Source: Duganella levis
Lineage (GTDB): Bacteria; Pseudomonadota; Gammaproteobacteria; Burkholderiales; Burkholderiaceae_D
DNA length: 64,000 nt
Direction: 5' to 3'
NCBI RefSeq assembly: GCF_009857605.1
Contig: NZ_WWCT01000021.1
Location: 1 to 64,000, forward strand
Shown here: piece after piece, positions 1 to 8,557 of the stretch
Layout: each line of letters starts with the position of its first letter
Position numbering within the stretch: position 1 is the stretch's first letter
Notes under the pieces: model-generated
What the model saw: the letters and a program-made list of their open reading frames with translations, nothing else
What the model was told of the DNA's origin: nothing
The model's database searches: none
Made by a program: the position numbers and the translations under genes

Positions 1-362
1 CCCGGTGCGGTGACGCCGCGCCGCCAGGCCGGCGCCACGCCGTCGACCAGCGCGCCGATATCGAGCGCCGCCCGGGTGGCCCGCCGGGCAATGCGCCAGG
101 CGGCATCATGCGATGCCCGGCGATCATGCTGCGCCTGCAGCGGGTGCTGACCGCCCTGGCTGCTGCTCCAGTCGAGCAACAGCTGGGTGTACTGGTAATT
201 GGCTTCGATCGTGCGCTGCGATATTTCGGCAATGCGCCGCAACAGCGCGTTGCTGTCGCTGAGCAGTTCGGTGCCACGCACCGACAGCTCGATCGCGCGG
301 GCCAGCCGCCGCTGGCTGGGACAGGCGGGCGCGGACCCGGCATGAACGAGCGGCTGGCTCAT
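1..362 (-). CDS. Partial hypothetical protein, phasin-like helical N-terminus
   Basis: The frame opens at an ATG at 362 and runs off the left edge of the window, so only about the first 120 residues are visible. The visible part is helical, with a central segment (NALLRRIAEISQRTIEANYQ) that has the amphipathic pattern of phasin-like or granule-associated proteins; this is a resemblance only. The start overlaps the stop of the upstream luciferase-like gene as ATGA, so the two are probably translationally coupled and belong to the same catabolic operon. No catalytic motif is visible. The C-terminus is missing, so the family cannot be fixed. Confidence 0.6.
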   Translation of the reverse strand, partial: MSQPLVHAGSAPACPSQRRLARAIELSVRGTELLSDSNALLRRIAEISQRTIEANYQYTQLLLDWSSSQGGQHPLQAQHDRRASHDAAWRIARRATRAALDIGALVDGVAPAWRRGVTAP

Positions 363-1072
363 GACGACACCCCCACAGACAGGCGCGGCAGTACTTCGGT
401 GCCCAATTCATCGATCACATCCAGCACCGGCCGGCCATTGCGCACCAGATGCAGGAGCACGTGGCCGACGCCGGCCTCGGCCAGCCGCTCCAGCGCGCCG
501 GACAACGCAATGCGGCCGCCACGGAATCCCTGGCGCGATGCTTGCGCCGGTGCGCTGGCGCGCTCGTCGAGTTCCAGCAACAAGGGCCGCACCATGGGCT
601 GGCGCGCGGCATGGCCGTCGATATGCAGCACCGGCACGTGCTCGCCGCCGCGGTCCCCCAGCGCCGCCTCCAGCCGCAGGCGCGCCGCTTCGGTGTGGTC
701 GGCGCCGCTGACGCCCAGCACGCAACGGCCACAGCTCATGCGCTGTAACGAGCAGGCGCCGGCCAGCCATTGCGTCATGCCGTGGCGCGGCAGGTCCAGT
801 TGCGCAGCCAGCGCCACACCGGGCGCGGCGGCGCCGATGGCGGCCAGCCACACAAAGGGATCGTCGAGTATCGGGTGGCTGCCCTCGGTGGCCGATTGCG
901 GCGGCGCCTGGCTAGCCCACAGGGCGGCAAAGCCGTAGCGGTCGGCGCGCGTGGCAACCGCCAGTTCGAGCACCACATCGGCGCGCTGTCCGGGCTTGCG
1001 CGCCGCCGGCGTCATCAGCCCCAGCGTCATGCCGTCGCTCTGGAACAGCTTGTTATAAGCAAGGTTGGACAT
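359..1072 (-). CDS. Short LLM-class (luciferase-like) flavin oxidoreductase
   Basis: The N-terminus (NKLFQ...MTLGLMTPA) followed by a segment on surveying time, mass and safety of substrate access (GFAALWASQAPP, DPFVWLAAIGA) matches the LLM-class flavin-dependent oxidoreductases, especially the small subgroup beginning with a short N-x-x-F segment. These enzymes use reduced flavin for oxygenation or reduction. At 237 residues it is clearly shorter than the usual 300 or more, and the later part of the TIM barrel is compressed, so activity is uncertain. It lies downstream of a tetR gene in the same direction and is coupled by ATGA to a further partial gene. A role in aromatic catabolism is inferred from the neighbourhood. 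Confidence 0.65.
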   Translation of the reverse strand: MSNLAYNKLFQSDGMTLGLMTPAARKPGQRADVVLELAVATRADRYGFAALWASQAPPQSATEGSHPILDDPFVWLAAIGAAAPGVALAAQLDLPRHGMTQWLAGACSLQRMSCGRCVLGVSGADHTEAARLRLEAALGDRGGEHVPVLHIDGHAARQPMVRPLLLELDERASAPAQASRQGFRGGRIALSGALERLAEAGVGHVLLHLVRNGRPVLDVIDELGTEVLPRLSVGVSS

Positions 1073-1175
1073 CGCACATCCTGGTCGGTTAGGGATGTGG
1101 CCAGTCTAGGCGAAGGCCGGAATGCGGAGAATCCCAACGCTGCCGAAATCACCTTTGCGCAGGTCGCAAAGCTTG

Positions 1176-1193
1176 CCCTCCCGCAAGGGAGGG
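1176..1193. terminator. Inverted repeat between tetR and the LLM gene
   Basis: CCCTCCC, a GCAA loop and GGGAGGG form a 7-bp GC stem in the 128-bp gap between the tetR stop and the LLM start. No T-run follows on the minus strand, so termination is only a possibility. Confidence 0.3.
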
Positions 1194-1200
1194 AGAGGGA

Positions 1201-1884
1201 TTATTTACGGATATTCTTCAGCACCGACGGGGCGCTGGCCATGAAGGCATGCAGTTTCTGGTCGATCAGGCGTTCGATATCCTGCGGCACCGCCAGTCCG
1301 TACACCGATTTGCGCATGCCGACATAGAAAATCGCCGCGTGCAGTCCCCACACAAACTCGATTTCATCCTCGTACTGCTGGGCGGTAGGCTCGGCGACTT
1401 TGAACTCGCGGCGCAGCTCGGCCAGCACCACGTTGAAGATGCGCTCGCGCAGCCGGGTCAGGTAACGGTGGTTGATGCCCTCGCGCGACAGGCCGGCGTG
1501 GATGAAGATGCGAATCCAGTCGCGCTGCAGGATGACCTTGCTGTACTGCTGGTAGAAGTGGTGCAGGCGGTCGGCCAGCGGGCGCTTGCGGTCGGCCAGG
1601 ATTTCTTCCCACTCCGGATTCCAGCGCGACAGGTAGACTTCCTCGAACACGCGATCGGCCAGCGCCTGCTTGTTGGGGAAATAGCGGTACAACAACGGTT
1701 GCGAAACGCCGATCTCCTTGGCCAGATCGCGGGTGCTGGCGCCGAAACCATATTCCGCGAAATAGCGGATGGCTTTCTGGACGATCAGTTGCTCGCGCTC
1801 TTCCGGCGCCAGACGCGGCGTCGGCGCCGTGGGCGCCGTGGTGGGAGTGCGGGCAGCAGCTTTTTTGGTGGCGGGCGTTGCCAT
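1201..1884 (-). CDS. TetR/AcrR-family regulator (paralog 1)
   Basis: A 227-residue protein with a low-complexity Ala/Thr/Pro leader (residues 1-25), then a TetR helix-turn-helix at about 28-75 (ASTRDLAKEIGVSQPLLYRY is typical). The C-terminal ligand-binding half is shared with a second TetR protein at 9657-10334 over almost its whole length, for example GIN-RYL-RLRE and EDEIEF-WGLHAAIFY in both. The two flank the catabolic cluster, and one or both are the best candidates for binding the ATC-N4-GAT palindromes found upstream of the chemoreceptor, porin and VOC genes. A weak, imperfect half-site (ATCATTTGAC, about 1929-1938) lies upstream and could serve autoregulation. The effector is unknown. 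Confidence 0.9.
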   Translation of the reverse strand: MATPATKKAAARTPTTAPTAPTPRLAPEEREQLIVQKAIRYFAEYGFGASTRDLAKEIGVSQPLLYRYFPNKQALADRVFEEVYLSRWNPEWEEILADRKRPLADRLHHFYQQYSKVILQRDWIRIFIHAGLSREGINHRYLTRLRERIFNVVLAELRREFKVAEPTAQQYEDEIEFVWGLHAAIFYVGMRKSVYGLAVPQDIERLIDQKLHAFMASAPSVLKNIRK

Positions 1885-1976
1885 GTCTGGCTCTCAGTAA
1901 AGAATCGCCAAGTATAGCCAGCCGTCGATCATTTGACAAATAAGGCGGCAATGACGCCGCCCCTGCCGCCCCTGGC

Positions 1977-3632
1977 TCAGACCAGCGCCAGTTGCGGGAC
2001 CGCCTTGCGCCCGGACTGGCGCTGCATGGCACTGCGCGACAGCGGCGCGCCGGCCGCATTGGCCGCCGTGGCCACCGGCGGCGCCGTCAGCTGGAAGCTG
2101 CCGACCATCTCCGACAGCGCGCCGGCCTGGTCGCGCAGGCTGGCGGCTGCGGCTGCGGCCTCCTCCACCAGCGCCGCGTTCTGCTGCGTGACGCTATCCA
2201 TTTCGGTGATCGCCGTGTTGACGTGGCCGATGCCGGTACGCTGTTCGGCCGAGGCCGCGCTGATCGCCGCCATCACGCCGGTGACACGGTCGACGCTGGT
2301 GACCACCTCGCCCATGGTGGCGCCGGCCCGCTCCACCATCAACGTGCCGGTGCCGATATTGCGCACGGCGTCATCAATCAGGACTTTGATCTCCTTGGCC
2401 GCCGCGGCGCTGCGCTGCGCCAGGCTGCGCACCTCGGTCGCCACCACCGCGAAGCCGCGGCCCTGCTCGCCGGCGCGCGCCGCTTCGACGGCGGCGTTGA
2501 GCGCCAGGATATTGGTCTGGAAGGCGATACCGTCGATGGTGCCGATGATCGCCTCGATGCGCGTGGCGCTGGCGTTGATGGCGGCCATGGTGCTGACCAC
2601 CTCGGTGACCGCCTGGCCGCCGCGCTGCGCCACCCCGGCCGCCGCCTCGGCCAGCGCGTTGGCCTCGGCCGAATGCTCGGCGTTCTGCGCCACCGCCTGG
2701 GTCAGCTGCTCCATCGAGGCGGCGGTTTCTTCCAGCGAACCGGCCTGCATCTCGGTGCGGCTCGACAGATCCAGGTTGCCGGTGGCGATCTGCGACGAGG
2801 CCGCCGCGATGGTTTCGGCGCTGCCGCGGATGTCGCCGATCATGCCGGCCAGGTTGTGCTGCATCCGGCTCATCGCCGACAACAGGCTGGTCTGGTCGCC
2901 GGCGTCGGTGACGACCGCCACGCTCAAGTCTTTTGCGGCGATCCGCAAGGCCATCTCGGCCGCGTATTCGGGACTGCCGCCGATGGTGCGATGCAGGCTG
3001 CGGTTGACCGCGATCACAATCGCCGACAGCAGCAGGCAGACGGCAGCGACCATCAGCGCGACTTTCTGCAACGAGGCGTAGAACGCCTGGTTGATATCAT
3101 CCACATATAAACCGGTCACCAGGGCCCAGCCCCACGGCTTGAAGCTGACGATACGGCTGAGTTTTTCGGACGGCGCGGCGCTCCCCGGGCGCAGCCAGAA
3201 ATACGACAGATAGCCCTCGCCGGCCGCCCCTGCGGCGGTGCGGGAAATTTCGCGGAACACGTGGAAGCCGTTGGGGTCGGTGAAATCGCTGAGATCCTTG
3301 CCATCGTTGTCGGGACGCGCCGGATTCTGGATCGGCCGCGCGTCCATGCTGATGATCACCAGGTAACCATCCTCGCCGTAGCGGATGCTCTTCAGGACGG
3401 CCTTGGCGCGGGTTTGCGCCTCGGCCTCGCTCAGCTTGCCGGCTGCGGCGTCGGCCGCCAGGCCCTGCACGATGGTCAGGGCCGCCTTGGCGACGTCGGC
3501 CAGATCGGCCTTGCGCTCAGCGTAGCGCAAGTCACGCGCCTCCATGACGTGGAACACTGAAATCGCACACAGGCACACCAGGCTGGCCACCAGCGGCAAC
3601 CAGAGCTTTTGCTTGAACGTGATCTTTTTCAT
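1977..3632 (-). CDS. Methyl-accepting chemotaxis protein, sCache type (1)
   Basis: A 551-residue chemoreceptor. A first membrane segment at about residues 8-28 is followed by a periplasmic single Cache domain (about 35-185, with the DGYLVII and [12 protein letters not shown] motifs of sCache_2). A second membrane segment lies at about 188-210, then a HAMP-like linker and the cytoplasmic signalling helices. The highly conserved hairpin tip is intact ([20 protein letters not shown]). No C-terminal pentapeptide for CheR/CheB is seen. It is a close paralog of the next gene, in tandem and in the same orientation. A perfect-armed palindrome (3688-3705) lies just upstream, suggesting control with the catabolic genes. 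The ligand is probably a small organic or aromatic acid, by inference. Confidence 0.95.
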   Translation of the reverse strand: MKKITFKQKLWLPLVASLVCLCAISVFHVMEARDLRYAERKADLADVAKAALTIVQGLAADAAAGKLSEAEAQTRAKAVLKSIRYGEDGYLVIISMDARPIQNPARPDNDGKDLSDFTDPNGFHVFREISRTAAGAAGEGYLSYFWLRPGSAAPSEKLSRIVSFKPWGWALVTGLYVDDINQAFYASLQKVALMVAAVCLLLSAIVIAVNRSLHRTIGGSPEYAAEMALRIAAKDLSVAVVTDAGDQTSLLSAMSRMQHNLAGMIGDIRGSAETIAAASSQIATGNLDLSSRTEMQAGSLEETAASMEQLTQAVAQNAEHSAEANALAEAAAGVAQRGGQAVTEVVSTMAAINASATRIEAIIGTIDGIAFQTNILALNAAVEAARAGEQGRGFAVVATEVRSLAQRSAAAAKEIKVLIDDAVRNIGTGTLMVERAGATMGEVVTSVDRVTGVMAAISAASAEQRTGIGHVNTAITEMDSVTQQNAALVEEAAAAAASLRDQAGALSEMVGSFQLTAPPVATAANAAGAPLSRSAMQRQSGRKAVPQLALV

Positions 3633-3687
3633 ACCATTCCCTTTTTAGACATCGGCGCGCCACCGGCGGTGGCATCTGCTCACATTA

Positions 3688-3705
3688 ATTGATCATCCGA
3701 TCAAT
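3688..3705. promoter_or_regulatory. Palindromic operator candidate upstream of the first MCP gene
   Basis: ATTGATC-ATCC-GATCAAT is an inverted repeat with 7-bp arms, 56 bases before the MCP start codon. It contains the ATC-N4-GAT core shared by the palindromes at 5356, 8410 and 12009. Confidence 0.55.
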
Positions 3706-3763
3706 ATCAAGCTGCCGGCGGCGACAAAAAGTCTACATGGCGGGGACGCTGGCGCTAACCTCC

Positions 3764-5329
3764 TCAGCGCAGCTGCAGCCGGAAGCTGCTGACCATGCCG
3801 GTCAGCGCCGCCGCCTGGTCGCGCAGGCTGCCGGCGGCGGCCGCCGCCTGCTCGACCAGCGCCGCGTTCTGCTGGGTGGCGCTGTCGATGTCGGTGATGG
3901 CGATGTTGACGTGGCCGATGCCGGTGCGCTGCTCGTGCGAGGCGGCGGAGAGCGCGGCCACAATTGCGCTGACGCGGGTGACGCTGCCGACCACCTTCTC
4001 CATCGTCTCGCCGGCCTTGCCGGCCAGCACAGCGCCGGCGCCGATCCGCTGCACCGAGTCGTCGATCAGGCTCTTGATTTCCTTGGCGGCGCTGGCGCTG
4101 CGCTGGGCCAGATTGCGGACCTCGCTGGCCACGACCGCGAAGCCGCGGCCCTGCTCACCGGCGCGCGCCGCTTCCACCGCCGCGTTGAGCGCCAGGATAT
4201 TGGTCTGGAAGGCGATGCCATCGATGACGCCGGTGATGTCTTCGATCTTGGCGGCGCTGGCATGGATCGCCGCCATGGTGCTGGTGACTTCCTTCACCAC
4301 GCCGCCGCCATGTTGCGCCACGTCCGACGCGCTGACCGCCAGATCGCTGGCGACACGCGCATTTTCCGCATTCTGGGCCACCGCCTTGGTAAACTGCTCC
4401 ATGGACGCCGCCGTTTCCTCCAGCGTGCTCGCTTGCAGCTCGGTGCGCGCGGACAGGTCCAGGTTGCCGGCGGCGATTTCTTCTGACGAAGAAGCGATCG
4501 CTTCGGCGCTGTCGCGGATGGCGCCGATCATCCCTGCCAGGCTGGCCTGCATGGTCTGCATGGCGAACAGCAGGCTGCCGCGATCGCCCGGCGCGGTCTT
4601 GACCACGACGCTGAGATCCTGGCCGGCGATGCGCTGGGCCACGGCGATCGCATATTCCGGACTGCCGCCGAGCGCGCGCTGCAGGCTGCGGTTAATGCCC
4701 AGCACGATCAGCGTCAGCATGGCGCCCGCCACCAGCAGCATCAGGCCGACGGTGGTCAGCGAGGCATAGAAATCCTTGTCGATGTCGTCGATATACATGC
4801 CCGCCACCAGCACCCAGCCCCAGCGCTTGTAGGCAACAATCCGGCTCAACTTGGTCGAGGCGGCGTGCTGGCCGGGCCGCAGCCACAGGTAGGTCAGAAA
4901 GCCCTCGCCGCTGGCGGAGTTGCCGATTTTTGCCAGTTCGCGGTAGACGTAAATGCCGTTGGCATCCCGGAAACCGCTCATGTCCTTGCCGTCGTAGTCG
5001 GGGAACACCGGATTCTGGATCGCATGCGCATCCATGCCGTTGATGGCGATGTAGCCGTCTTCGCCGAAGCGGATCGCCTTCATCGCGCGCAGCGCGCGCT
5101 GCCTGGCCTCGTCTTCGGTGATGCGGCCTTCCTGGGCGTCGGCGGCAAAGCGCTCGATCTGCTTCAGCGCCGCCTGGTCGAGGTTGGCCAGGGCCAGCTT
5201 GCGTTCTTCATAGCGCATGTGGCGCGCGTTCAACACCAGCATGGCGGCAATCGCCACCAGGCACAACAGGCTGGCGGCCAGGGGCAACCAGAGCTTCTGC
5301 TGAAAAGTAAGTCGGATATTCATGCTCAT
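3764..5329 (-). CDS. Methyl-accepting chemotaxis protein, sCache type (2)
   Basis: A 521-residue paralog of the receptor at 1977-3632 with the same layout: first membrane helix at about residues 10-32, sCache domain at about 36-190 ([25 protein letters not shown]), second membrane helix at about 195-215, HAMP-like segment, then the methyl-accepting domain with the invariant tip ([20 protein letters not shown]). The two proteins diverge most in the Cache domain, so they may sense related but different ligands or bind them with different affinity. A perfect palindrome at 5356-5375 sits 27 bases ahead of the start codon. The tandem position suggests a local duplication. Confidence 0.95.
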   Translation of the reverse strand: MSMNIRLTFQQKLWLPLAASLLCLVAIAAMLVLNARHMRYEERKLALANLDQAALKQIERFAADAQEGRITEDEARQRALRAMKAIRFGEDGYIAINGMDAHAIQNPVFPDYDGKDMSGFRDANGIYVYRELAKIGNSASGEGFLTYLWLRPGQHAASTKLSRIVAYKRWGWVLVAGMYIDDIDKDFYASLTTVGLMLLVAGAMLTLIVLGINRSLQRALGGSPEYAIAVAQRIAGQDLSVVVKTAPGDRGSLLFAMQTMQASLAGMIGAIRDSAEAIASSSEEIAAGNLDLSARTELQASTLEETAASMEQFTKAVAQNAENARVASDLAVSASDVAQHGGGVVKEVTSTMAAIHASAAKIEDITGVIDGIAFQTNILALNAAVEAARAGEQGRGFAVVASEVRNLAQRSASAAKEIKSLIDDSVQRIGAGAVLAGKAGETMEKVVGSVTRVSAIVAALSAASHEQRTGIGHVNIAITDIDSATQQNAALVEQAAAAAGSLRDQAAALTGMVSSFRLQLR

Positions 5330-5355
5330 GACCTTGCGTACAAACCGCCAAGCTT

Positions 5356-5375
5356 AAATTATCACTTGATAATTT
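5356..5375. promoter_or_regulatory. Perfect palindrome upstream of the second MCP gene
   Basis: AAATTATCA-CT-TGATAATTT is a perfect 9-bp inverted repeat with a 2-bp spacer, placed where a repressor would block the MCP promoter. It belongs to the ATC-N4-GAT family of this cluster. Confidence 0.6.
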
Positions 5376-5438
5376 GCAAGATGTTTTTCCGCGCGGCATG
5401 CTTCCAGTATTGCCGGTGGGCCCGTGTCGCCCGGCCGT

Positions 5439-6386
5439 CTACGCGACGTCCACCGGCGAGCCCGGCGCGGGCCGTTCGCGCTCCCACGGCGGCACGTCAC
5501 CCCAGGCGGCGATCAGCGCATCGATGAACAGCCTGACCTTGGGCGACAGATGCTGCCGGGTCGGGTACAACACGCGGATCGGGATGCGCGGCCGCTTGTG
5601 GCCGGGCAGCAGCGCCTGCAGCCGTCCCGCGCGCAGGTCGTGCTCGACCAGGTAGGCCGGCAGGTTGCCGACGCCGGCGCCATCGAGCGTGCTCAGACGC
5701 AGCGCCTCGGTGCTGTTCATGGCCAGCTGGCTGGCGGCGCTGAATTCGACTTCCAGCTCGTCGTCGTAAAACACCCACGGCTGCGGCTTGCCGCCACTGA
5801 TGTAGAACAGGCACTGGTGCTGCTTGAGGTCGGCGATCGCGGCGGGCGCCGGGTGGCGCGCCAGGTAGGCCGGCGCCGCGCACAACACCATGCGCTGCTG
5901 CGCCACGGTGCGGCCGATCAGGTCGGAGTCCTGCAGCTGCGCGCCGACCCGCAGCGCGACATCGACGCCCTCTTCGATCAGATCGACGCACTGGTCGGTG
6001 AAGCCGACCTCCACCGATACATTCGGCCATCGCGCCAGGAAGCCGTCGATCACCGGCAACACGTGGGCGTGCCCCAGCGCCAGCGGCAAACTGAGTTTGA
6101 GTCGGCCGTGCGGCGCGCCGCTGCGTTCGGCCATGGCCAGTTCAGCGTCTTCCAGGTCGTCCATCAGCTGCACGCAGCGCTTGTAGAACGCGGCGCCGTC
6201 ATCAGTCAGGCTGAGACTGCGCGGGGTGCGGTTGATCAGGCGAACATTCAGGCGCTCTTCCAGCCTGGCGATACTCTTGCCGACGCCGGACCGGGTGACG
6301 CCCAGCTGCTGCGCCGCCACGCTGAAGCTGCCGGCGTTGACGGCCGCGATAAAGGTCGCAATTTCGCCAAAATTATTCAGTCCCAC
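5439..6386 (-). CDS. LysR-family transcriptional regulator
   Basis: An N-terminal winged helix-turn-helix (about residues 5-62, GSFSVAAQQLGVTRSGVGKS) is followed by a LysR substrate-binding domain (about 90-290). The GTG at 6386 is chosen because GGAGGG precedes it at good spacing and the protein then begins in the usual place, a few residues before the first helix. An upstream ATG at 6434 would add 16 unconserved residues. It is divergent from the binding-protein-like gene at 6539, the arrangement LysR proteins use to control a neighbour. The C-terminal domain resembles the DNA-repair-regulator/CrgA-like subgroup common in betaproteobacteria; the inducer cannot be read from sequence. Confidence 0.92.
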   Translation of the reverse strand: MGLNNFGEIATFIAAVNAGSFSVAAQQLGVTRSGVGKSIARLEERLNVRLINRTPRSLSLTDDGAAFYKRCVQLMDDLEDAELAMAERSGAPHGRLKLSLPLALGHAHVLPVIDGFLARWPNVSVEVGFTDQCVDLIEEGVDVALRVGAQLQDSDLIGRTVAQQRMVLCAAPAYLARHPAPAAIADLKQHQCLFYISGGKPQPWVFYDDELEVEFSAASQLAMNSTEALRLSTLDGAGVGNLPAYLVEHDLRAGRLQALLPGHKRPRIPIRVLYPTRQHLSPKVRLFIDALIAAWGDVPPWERERPAPGSPVDVA

Positions 6387-6478
6387 GTACCCTCCGTATC
6401 CGGTGTGTATCCATGGTACAAGAAAATCCGGCATGGAGCGCCTCCCGCCCGGCCAGGGGGACTGAATGTCGCCTTTAA

Positions 6479-6493
6479 TTAATCTATTGATCA
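6479..6493. promoter_or_regulatory. Weak operator-like site in the LysR/binding-protein gap
   Basis: TTAATCTATTGATCA contains the ATC-N4-GAT core but has mismatches in the outer arms. It lies in the divergent promoter gap and could be a weak member of the operator family, or part of a LysR site. Confidence 0.3.
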
Positions 6494-6538
6494 GCTATAT
6501 TGGAAGGATGCCGCCGACAACCGCGAAGGACAGGGCCG

Positions 6539-7360
6539 ATGAACCAGATACCGACTGCCACGGATAGCGCCAACCCACAGCGCCGCGAGCTGTCGCTCGG
6601 CCTTGCCGCTGCACTGCTGGGCCTGCCGCTGGCGGCGCGCAGCGCGCCGCCGTCGCCGCCAGCACCGCTGTCGCTGGCGTTGATCGAGCTGATGCCTTGG
6701 GCGTCGACCACCGCCGACGGCGTGCAGTCCGGCATCCTGGTCGACACCGCGGACGCGCTGTCGGTGCTGAGCGGGGTCGAGTTGCAACTGCGGCTGCTGC
6801 CGTATCCGCGCGGCGCCCTGCTGCTGCAGCACCGGCAAGTGGATTTGATGGTGGCGCTGCAGGCCGACCAGCTGGACCGGGTCGCCATCCGGCTGGCGCC
6901 GCTGTCGCTGGAGGACATCATCGTGGTCGGCCGTCCCGGCACGGTGCTGCGCGCAATGGCGGACCTGAAGGGGAAAGTGGTGGGCCGCCTGCGCAATGCG
7001 GAATATGCGGCGGAATTCGCCGCCTCCACCGACATCATCAAGTACGACACCAATTCCTACCGCCAGAGCGTGCAGATGCTGCAGGTCGGCCGGCTCGACG
7101 CCGTCATCTTCATCCGCTCGGCGCTGCTGTTCACGCTGAAGTCGATGCAGCTGACCATGGCGGCGGTGGGCCAGCCGCTGTTAATCGGCCGCACGCCGCT
7201 GACCCTGTACGCGACCGCCGCCTGTGCCGCCTCGCGCGCAGGCGAAGCGCTGCGCGACGCCGGCAAGACCGTCTACAAACGCCAGACCGTCAAGGCGCTG
7301 GCCGAGCTGCTCAACATCGAGTCCAGCGAACCACCCGCCGCCCTGTCCTGGCGCGGCTGA
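6539..7360 (+). CDS. Periplasmic solute-binding-type protein (SBP_bac_3-like)
   Basis: A 273-residue exported protein. The N-terminus carries a twin-arginine-like stretch (PQRRELSLGLAAALLG) and an Ala-rich cleavage region near residues 35-40, so export by Tat or Sec is expected. The mature part has the two-lobed pattern of family-3 binding proteins (LPYPRGALLLQHRQVDLMVA, then DLKGKVVGRLRN and VGRLDAVIFIRS). Family members bind amino acids or small acids. The ATG at 6539 is preferred to one at 6500 because a GAAGGA element precedes it and the signal peptide then begins close to the start. No ABC partner genes adjoin it, so it may act as a sensor or a lone binding protein. Confidence 0.75.
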   Translation: MNQIPTATDSANPQRRELSLGLAAALLGLPLAARSAPPSPPAPLSLALIELMPWASTTADGVQSGILVDTADALSVLSGVELQLRLLPYPRGALLLQHRQVDLMVALQADQLDRVAIRLAPLSLEDIIVVGRPGTVLRAMADLKGKVVGRLRNAEYAAEFAASTDIIKYDTNSYRQSVQMLQVGRLDAVIFIRSALLFTLKSMQLTMAAVGQPLLIGRTPLTLYATAACAASRAGEALRDAGKTVYKRQTVKALAELLNIESSEPPAALSWRG

Positions 7361-7369
7361 CGACCATGC

Positions 7370-8383
7370 TCAGTACCTGAGCCGCATGCCGACCGCGTAG
7401 GTCTTGCCGAGGCTCGCGCTGCTCAGCTTGTCGTTCTGGAACACCGCATACAGCTCGGTACGCTTGGACAGGGCGTACTGATAGCCCAGCGCGCCCGTGT
7501 CGCGCCGGGTGTCGGCCAGCGGCGCCCCACTGCTGCGGGTTTGCGCCCACGACAGCAGGATGCTGCCCGGTCCGGCAGGCACCGCGACGCCGGCCTGGGC
7601 GGTCTTGCCCTTGCCGCGCTCGACCTGGTTGATCGCCGTATTCCACGAGGCGAACAGCTTGGCGAGGCCGAGGTTGTAACTGGCGCCGGCGAAATAAGTG
7701 CGCTGCTCCGACTCGCCCACCGTGGCCAGCCCCGGCCCCACCCGCACGCGCTGCGCCGTCAGCGTCGCCATCCACGGCCCCTGCTCATAGGTGGCGGTGG
7801 CGCCGACGTTGTTGGTGCGGGTGCCGAAACTGGTCTCGCCGAGGCCGATGATGGTGGCCAGCTTGACGCCGCCAGCCACCGGCGTGGTGTATGCAATCGC
7901 GTTATCCCAGCTGGTGTCGCCATACACCGTGCGGCCCATCGGCACCGACCAGACCTGCGCCAGCAGCGGCCCCAGGCGAATCGAACCGCCGAAGGGATTG
8001 GACTGCGCGGTGGCGACGAACAGCGGATTGAGCACCCGACCGATCTTGAGCTCGCCCGCCGCGCCCTGCAGGCCGAGGTACGCATTGCGGGCGAACAGCG
8101 CGTCGGTGGTGGTGCGGCCGCCGGTGCCGGTATCGAGCAGCAGATAACCTTCCACCGCAAAGATCGCCTTCAGTCCGGCGCCCAGGTCTTCCGCGCCGCC
8201 GAAGCCCCAGTACGAAGTTTGCAGGCCGCCGCTATTGACCACGCTCGAAGCCGGCCCGCCGGCGCTGGTCTCGGAGCGGCCGGCCCACATGTCCAGCACG
8301 CCGTACATTTGCACCGACGATTGCGCCGACGCCGCCCCCGACAGCAGCAGCGCCAGCGCTGCCGGAATACCAGGATATTTCAT
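7370..8383 (-). CDS. Gram-negative outer-membrane porin (Porin_4 type)
   Basis: A 337-residue protein with a cleavable signal peptide (residues 1-20, ending SGAASA) followed by the betaproteobacterial trimeric porin start (SSVQMYGVLDMW). The rest shows alternating beta-strand patterns, the motif LGLQGAAGELKIGR of the first strands, and an aromatic C-terminal residue (MRLRY) that serves as the outer-membrane assembly signal, here Tyr rather than the commoner Phe. It probably lets the cluster's substrate cross the outer membrane. A perfect palindrome (8410-8427) lies 27 bases ahead of the start, which fits substrate-controlled expression. Confidence 0.92.
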   Translation of the reverse strand: MKYPGIPAALALLLSGAASAQSSVQMYGVLDMWAGRSETSAGGPASSVVNSGGLQTSYWGFGGAEDLGAGLKAIFAVEGYLLLDTGTGGRTTTDALFARNAYLGLQGAAGELKIGRVLNPLFVATAQSNPFGGSIRLGPLLAQVWSVPMGRTVYGDTSWDNAIAYTTPVAGGVKLATIIGLGETSFGTRTNNVGATATYEQGPWMATLTAQRVRVGPGLATVGESEQRTYFAGASYNLGLAKLFASWNTAINQVERGKGKTAQAGVAVPAGPGSILLSWAQTRSSGAPLADTRRDTGALGYQYALSKRTELYAVFQNDKLSSASLGKTYAVGMRLRY

Positions 8384-8409
8384 GTCTCCTCCGATTTTTT
8401 ATGAAGTTT

Positions 8410-8427
8410 AATTATCGTTCGATAATT
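8410..8427. promoter_or_regulatory. Perfect palindrome upstream of the porin gene
   Basis: AATTATCG-TT-CGATAATT is a perfect 8-bp inverted repeat with a 2-bp spacer, at the same distance from the start codon (27 bases) as the site ahead of the second chemoreceptor gene. Confidence 0.6.
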
Positions 8428-8508
8428 TGAATTAGCAAACATAAACCGCGCTCCCGTCATTTTTTGTCTCGTTTACACAGCAAACAGCGAAAACCGGCGA
8501 CGCGAATT

Positions 8509-8524
8509 AATTGATCGATCTATT
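8509..8524. promoter_or_regulatory. Operator-like palindrome upstream of the amidohydrolase gene
   Basis: AATTGATC/GATCTATT is a nearly perfect palindrome (one mismatched pair) 34 bases before the amidohydrolase ATG. Its spacing differs from the other sites, so membership in the operator family is less sure. Confidence 0.4.
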
Positions 8525-8557
8525 ATTAAATACTTTTACAACCACCAGGAAAGCACA

